From positions 75,673,361 through 75,737,360 of the forward strand of contig NC_090024.1 in NCBI RefSeq assembly GCF_037176765.1: a stretch of DNA of 64,000 nucleotides. Direction: 5' to 3'. Below the pieces are notes generated by a model. The model did not search any database and was not told where the DNA came from. It was given only the letters and a program-made list of their open reading frames with translations. The position numbers and the translations under genes are program-made. This document shows positions 59,057-64,000 of this stretch, piece after piece. The DNA comes from Anolis sagrei (taxonomy: Eukaryota; Chordata; Lepidosauria; Squamata; Anolidae). How positions within the stretch are numbered: position 1 is the stretch's first letter; each line of letters begins with the position of its first letter.

Positions 59057-59714
59057 TACAGGTTTAACGTCCCTTATCCTGAAATCTGAATGTGTGGCTG
59101 AGACAGTAACCTCTTTGTTTTCTGATGGTTCAGTTTACCACAAACAGTTTCATTCTGAAATTATCAAAAACACCTTTGGACTATGTTTATATGAAATATG
59201 AATAAAATTCCTTTTTAGACTTGGGTCAAATGTCCAAGCTATCTCATTATTTACTTATTTACAAATATAGGCAGTTCCTGAGTTACAAACATCCAACTAA
59301 CAAACAACTCATAGTTAAGAATGGGGGTGAGAGGACAGGAAGTGAGAGAAATCTAACCCTAGGAAGAGAAATTTATTCCTGGAAAAGTTATCACAAGGAA
59401 AAGGTGTATCCACTGAAGCTTTGTCACCAATCCTTGTTTCCACAGCAAGTCATTTTCCCCCCAAAATCAACACAATTATCACAGGAATGGAAAGTGAGGT
59501 GAAATTGAGACGAAATCTTCTGAACAGGGGCACTGACAGCAAAACAAACACCTTTCCCTGTGCAGTCCAACTCATATCTCTTGTTCATATCTTGGAGACT
59601 GCCTGTATAGGTATTCCGAAACCAGAAAAAAACTGAAATGTTCAGATTTAACTTCACTTATCCAGAATGTTTGGTCCCAAGCATTCTGGATAAGGGATGC
59701 GAAATCTGTACAAT
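59057..59714. mobile_element. Tigger/pogo-like MITE split by element B
   Basis: Left end TACAGGTTTAACGTCCCTTA and right end complement of TACAGATTTCGCATCCCTTA form inverted termini of about 25 bp with TA edges. The middle is occupied by element B (59268-59610). No transposase. The Tigger assignment rests on the terminal motif CATCCCTTATCC. Confidence 0.7.
59268..59610 (+). mobile_element. Tc1/mariner-like element B, nested copy
   Basis: Starts TATAGGCAGTTCCTGAGTTA and ends GGAGACTGCCTGTATA, with body motifs GACAGGAAGTGAGAGAAATC, TGTATCCACTGAAGC and GAAAGTGAGGTGAAAT shared with 24880-25304. Confidence 0.8.
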
Positions 59715-59739
59715 GAGGATCTCTTGTTATTCTTTAGAA

Positions 59740-60180
59740 TGTCGGCATTGCCTAGCAATACAAATGTACAATTTTGATAAACTCTGAGGCTTTAAGAAAA
59801 AAACTTGTTTTCTCCATCACATGTGGTATCATGTGAGAAAGCTTCTGGAAAGAAATTCATGAACTTTGCCAAAAAATAGTGAAGAAAAAATTCCCAATGA
59901 ACCCTGAATATTTTTTACTAGGGATGACAAACACAGAATAGAACATAAACATAGACAAACTTTTCACATATGCAACCATGGCAGCAAGGTTGGTGTACAC
60001 CCGAGTATGGAGACAAAAGGATATACCATCAAAAGAAGACTGGATAGAGAAAATGTTAGAGATTATGAGCATGGCTAAACTAACTTCACTAGTTTCCAAA
60101 CCACATATTAAAACAATGGACTGGACTCCCTTTACAGAATGACTGAAATAAAATAAAATAAAAATACTAATCTAAAAAGA
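59740..60180 (+). mobile_element. L1 LINE, ORF2 C-terminus
   Basis: Encodes, with frame changes, [22 protein letters not shown]-like sequence, TMAARLVYTRVWRQKDIPSK and EDWIEKMLEIMSMAKLTSLV, ending MDWTPFTE-stop near 60140. This is the terminal segment of L1-clade ORF2. Confidence 0.75.
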
Positions 60181-60840
60181 ATTTATTTATTTATTTATCG
60201 TGTCAGTAGCAGACCAAACACGTGTGTTACATTTTTTAACAAACAAACAAAACACAAAGTTTGCAAGCTTGGTAGTTAATTAAATGTCCTTTTACCAGTA
60301 GCTGGCCACTTGGCGTGCCTCTGGTGTTGCTCCATTGTGCATGTGGCAGGGCTCAGGTTGCATTGCAGCAGGTGGTCTGTGGTTTGCTCTTCTCCGCACT
60401 GACATGTCGTGGATTCCACTTTGTAGCCCCGTTTCTTAAGGTTGGCTCTGCATCTCGTGGTGCAGTCTGTTCAGCACGTTCTAAGTCGCACAGTTTTCTG
60501 TGTAGCCATTTGTTTTCAGCCATTGATTAAGGTTCTGAGTTTGAGCCTGCCACTTTTGGACTCTTGCTTGCTGAAGTGTTCCAGCGAGTGTCTCTGTAGA
60601 TCTTAGAAAACTATTTCTTGATTTAAGTCATTGACGTGGTGGCTGATACCCAAACAGGGGATGAGCTGGAGATGTCACTGCTTTAGTCCTTTCACTATTG
60701 GTTGTTACTTCCCGGAGGATGTCAGGTGGTACAATACTGGCTAAACAGTGTAATTTCTCCAGTGGTGTAGGGCGCAGACACCCCGTGATAATGCAGCATG
60801 TTTCATTAAGAGCCACATCTACCGTTTTAGTGTGGTGAGA
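60181..60840 (-). mobile_element. Jockey-like LINE, 3' end, inserted in L1
   Basis: Minus strand, with (TTTA)n tail complement at 60183-60198. It aligns along its length with 42753-43510: GGCAGGGCTCAGGTTGCATT, GTGTCTCTGTAGATCTTAGA, CCCAAACAGGGGATGAGCTG. Truncated where the longer copy continues into RT. A short open frame ends HPLFGYQPPRQ. Confidence 0.85.
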
Positions 60841-61160
60841 AGAAAGTAGAAGACAGAAGATATCGCAATGAAAGCAGAAAGTAGAATAAAAATAAAGGGC
60901 AATGACAAGTTTTATAATACCACTATAGAGAAGAATGGAAGTACAAACTTGTTCCCTAATGCCATTACTCTCCCCTTTATTCCCTACCCCTTCTTTACCA
61001 TATTCCAACTCTTCAGACCCTCCCTCCCCCTCTACCACTTCTCAGTCCACCCCTTCCCCATCTTCCCACAACTTACCTTAAATGTTACCATCCCGATTTT
61101 ATGTAACTTTGCCCATTTGAAAATTACAATAAAATTATTCCACCCCCCCCCCCCCCAAAA
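60841..61160 (+). mobile_element. L1 3' UTR, continuation after the insertion
   Basis: Pyrimidine-rich + strand (60955-61080), then TTGAAAATTACAATAAAATT and a C-run at 61142-61156. Composition and the terminal AATAAA fit the L1 3' UTR that should follow the ORF2 end at 60180. Confidence 0.6.
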
Positions 61161-61261
61161 ACCCCCCAAAACATTTCCAATTAGTGCTTTGGATCAATAA
61201 TGAGCATGGGCATGGGGATCATAAAATACATTCATATAGTTTCTGTCTTGTGATCCTAACA

Positions 61262-61424
61262 TTAACTAGTCATGGGGGTTTCTTGGGAAGATTTGACTTC
61301 CTCTGAGGCTGGGAGATTATGACTTGCCCAAAATCACCCAGTGGATTTCCATGCCGAAGTGGGGTAATTGAACCCTGGTCTCCAGAGTTATAATCAAACA
61401 TATAAACCACTATATTTGATGTGC
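61262..61424 (-). mobile_element. MIR-like CORE-SINE, minus copy
   Basis: Complement of the element at 16476-16690: CTCTGAGGCTGGGAGA, GACTTGCCCAAAATCACCCA, GAACCCTGGTCTCC (box B region), AAACCACTATA (box A region). Confidence 0.82.
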
Positions 61425-61703
61425 TATGAAAAAGATACTAATCAACAACTTCAAAGCATCTGTTTAAATGCAAAAGAGCAGAATATATATTTTAACTCAA
61501 AGATGATCTTTATTGCATACTTATCCTGAATATGTCTGTACAGTGTTAAAAAAATTAATAAAATCTCAGTTACAATATTTTGAGTATTTTGAACTGCACT
61601 GCAGGGAGTCCTAAAAGTTGCCACACACAGGGAAAACGGTAAATTGTAGCAAAGATATCTGTTGTTATGCAAGTAATTGCATTTCATATGTGTTCCTTTA
61701 AAT

Positions 61704-62056
61704 CAGGGGTCCTCAAACTAAGGCCCGGGGGCCGGATGCGGCCCCCAAGGTCATTTACCCGGCCCTCGCTGAGGGTCAACCTAAGTCTGAAACTACTTAA
61801 AAGCACACAACAACAACAATCCTATCTCATCGGCCAAAAACAGGCCCACATTTCCCATTGAAATACTAATAAGTTTATATTTATTAACATTGTTCATCAT
61901 TTTAATTATTTTATTGTTTATAAGTGTTTTTGCACTACAGATAAGATATGTGCATAGGAATTCATTCATGGTTTTTTTTTCAAATTATAATCCGGCCCTC
62001 CAACAGTTTGAGGGACTGTGACCTTGCCCTCTGTTTAAAAAGTTTGTGGACCCCTG
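61704..62056 (+). mobile_element. hAT element C, best-preserved copy
   Basis: 353 bp, starts CAGGGGTCCTCAAACTAAGG, ends TTTGTGGACCCCTG, flanked by exact CTTTAAAT at 61696-61703 and 62057-62064. No transposase coding sequence. Confidence 0.95.
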
Positions 62057-64000
62057 CTTTAAATAATCCATGTTTTTAATCTTTTCCTTGTACATTGCAG
62101 TTTTTAAGTGGCCCCACAAATAAACTGAAAGATCATATAATATGAGTGTGTTACTTTTTCCTAGGTATGTAGACTTTTGGGACACCCTATAGTTATTTTG
62201 CTAAATAGCTAATTCAGGGTTTTATATGGAAATACAATTTCAGTTGTCTCTACTACAGCTATGGAAGGATATTGTCATTAGTACAATTATAGAAGGATAC
62301 TTTTTAAATAACCTGCATTCATAACTCTGAACACCTCGAACTAGCTGAAAGTACCAGCTAGTTTTTAATTTCTCATTCTATAATTGTCTTTTTTAGTATA
62401 TAGTAAATAAGCTAACGTTTAATTTTATTAATTTATTTATCTCATTCTAAATTTAAACATTCTCTTTTACTTTTGAAATCTTAATGCGCCTAGTATTCTG
62501 GAGTTACTTGGTATTGATTGAGTTCTTTCTCATGAAAAGTGTTTCCCACTTAATTCATTCTTCATTATAGATAGACTTTGTACATAAGAAAATGCTGTTG
62601 AGTTACATTTCCATATGAAATAAAGGGGATATCAAATACCCACATTAATTTGAGCTCTGAAAGAGCCTGTATACTTTGAATTAATTTGTAACACATTTGC
62701 AGAAGCATGGGAAACTGCTGATCTTTCAAGAATGATGTGACTACTGTGTTGCTATATCAAAGCTTCCTGTTGAGTACAATAATTACAGTATGTTTTCATG
62801 GCTGAAGCAGTTTTTGCTGTTTAGAATTTAATAAGGAATAGCTTATCCTTGTAGCCAATAGAGAGCTTTTGTATTAGCTTCTTTGTATGAAAATCCCGGT
62901 TTGAATAACTTTTTTACAGTTAAGCAGGACAATGGGTAGAAAATAAGAAATGCCCTTTAAAACAATTTTTTCAAAGCTTAGCGTTTGACCTGAAAGAAGC
63001 AATTTCACGTGAAAAGTAGTAAGATCTTATACAAGATTTAACAAGCTCCAAAATACATCGGGGGCCTTTTCATTCTGCATAATGCCATTATACTTATAAA
63101 CTCTCTAAAAATACCAGAAATTTAAACTTAATAAAACTTTATTTTTATTTTTAAGGTTAATTGATTGCTTATTGCACTTAGAATAGATAATATGTATATA
63201 CTGTATATACAAGAAAAAGGTAAGGTAGCTAAATGGTGAAGCAAATAACACCACCCTAGCTAGTTAGATGTCCAGTAGCTGCATATAAAATTATATTAAA
63301 ATTGTTGCAAAAATGTCAATTAATGTGCTTGTTATTTAACTTGAAGTGATAAAATGAACTCTGTACCTACATGCTCTCCTCAAAGCCTTTCCTGATCCTT
63401 CCCAAGGTGAATTGCCAATCCTGAAAGCCTCCTAAAATAGCAGTTCTCATTTTTAAGTAAGTTGTAGCCCTCTTTTGTGCAGATGAGTATTTTCCCCTAA
63501 AACCAGAAGTAGATTTTGAGTTTTCCCTCGTGGTTTTTGTTTTGTTTTGTTTTGTTTTTGCAATCTCCACGAGAATTCCATGGGTAGAAAAATAACCTCT
63601 AGACCAGCTGAAATTGCCCATCACATGTCTAAGGAAAAATATTATTTCTTCCCAAGTATGTAGCTTCTGCCTTATGATAGGACAAAATCTAATGTTGTAT
63701 AAGCAATTTTTATTGGCATGACAGAAAGTACTTGTCCTCGTCATCTTTCACTGCATCCTTCCCTGCCCTCAAAAATTTTACTGGAAGGACCAAGCCTCCT
63801 GGAAAAAGTCTGGAAAGGCCAGGAGTATTATACCAGAGGATGAATCCATTGTATTGTTCTATCAGCACATGTGTCACACTTCAGCATTACAGATAGTTTT
63901 GTCCTGACTACATTGACCTTGACTGGCATATGTGACTCATTGTACTGCTTGTTATCCCAAGTAATTGTATTTAGACCATGTATGATGGTGACTAAATTAA
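62057..64000. other. Intron 2 unique AT-rich DNA to window end
   Basis: No exon recognised. A (GTTTT)n run at about 63538-63560. The minus 125-codon frame at 63367-63744 spans that run and looks like chance. Confidence 0.55.

Larger units (their letters stand above)
51998..64000 (+). other. ATP9B: ATP9B intron 2 (5' 12 kb, right end outside window)
   Basis: Starts GTTTGT after exon 2. It contains the LINE, LTR and DNA-transposon fossils listed separately. No third exon was identified. Confidence 0.85.

Noticed and set aside
63367-63744. 125-codon minus-strand frame
   Set aside because: It crosses a (GTTTT)n run and has no recognisable motif or supporting neighbour.
1-64000. CRISPR arrays, bacterial defence or biosynthetic operons
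   Set aside because: The window is vertebrate nuclear DNA; the tandem repeats present are microsatellites and transposon tails.

Overview
The window looks like chromosomal DNA of a squamate reptile, probably an iguanian-type lizard. It is AT-rich and has spliced vertebrate genes. It carries a squamate repeat mix: Sauria-type SINEs with a BovB-like tail, several other tRNA-derived SINEs, L2/CR1 and Jockey-like LINEs, an RTE-like LINE, L1, and many short hAT and Tc1/mariner-like elements. Species assignment is inference; no species-specific marker was identified.

Only two host genes can be supported, both on the + strand. At the left edge is the 3' part of SALL3: most of the large zinc-finger exon (1-1681, open at the window edge), an intron (1682-3956), the last coding exon (3957-4388) and a long 3' UTR with polyadenylation signals at about 5280 and 6924. 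About 34 kb downstream is the start of ATP9B: a CpG-rich, TATA-less promoter (about 37930-38233), coding exon 1 (38234-38328), a 13.5 kb intron, coding exon 2 (51824-51997), then intron 2, which runs out of the window. SALL3 followed by ATP9B in the same orientation is the order on human 18q23, so the two calls support each other. SALL3 is a developmental transcription factor; ATP9B is a housekeeping P4-type ATPase of the trans-Golgi. They share a neighbourhood, not a pathway.

Everything else is intergenic or intronic DNA with repeats. From 6.9 to 37.7 kb: a minimal mariner MITE (7939-8020), a foldback (11955-12095), a minus Sauria SINE (13549-13871), two TIR transposons (15645-16421 and 17185-17763), Penelope-like foldback pieces (18201-18424, 33591-33850), an RTE-like endonuclease fragment (20690-21745), a probable solo LTR fossil (23621-24363), L2 tails, a 343-bp palindrome (29552-29894), an L2-plus-SINE cluster (35459-37083) and two hAT copies beside the ATP9B promoter. 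ATP9B intron 1 opens with a nest of insertions about five deep (38657-40400), then holds a Jockey-like LINE with a 318-codon open RT frame (42750-44290) and a Sauria SINE (49867-50197). Intron 2 has a tail-to-tail L2 pair with a 335-bp tandem duplication and a long foldback (52860-56730), a second probable LTR fossil (56730-57700), a Tigger-like nest (59057-59714), an L1 3' end split by a Jockey-like insertion (59740-61140) and an intact hAT copy (61704-62056).

No bacterial-type system, CRISPR array, rRNA or functional tRNA gene was seen. The best leads are recurrent self-complementary structures: a retrotransposed-looking hairpin with a 13-bp target duplication in the SALL3 intron, a CRE-bearing 343-bp palindrome, and a perfectly centred hAT palindrome about 330 bp upstream of the ATP9B start codon.
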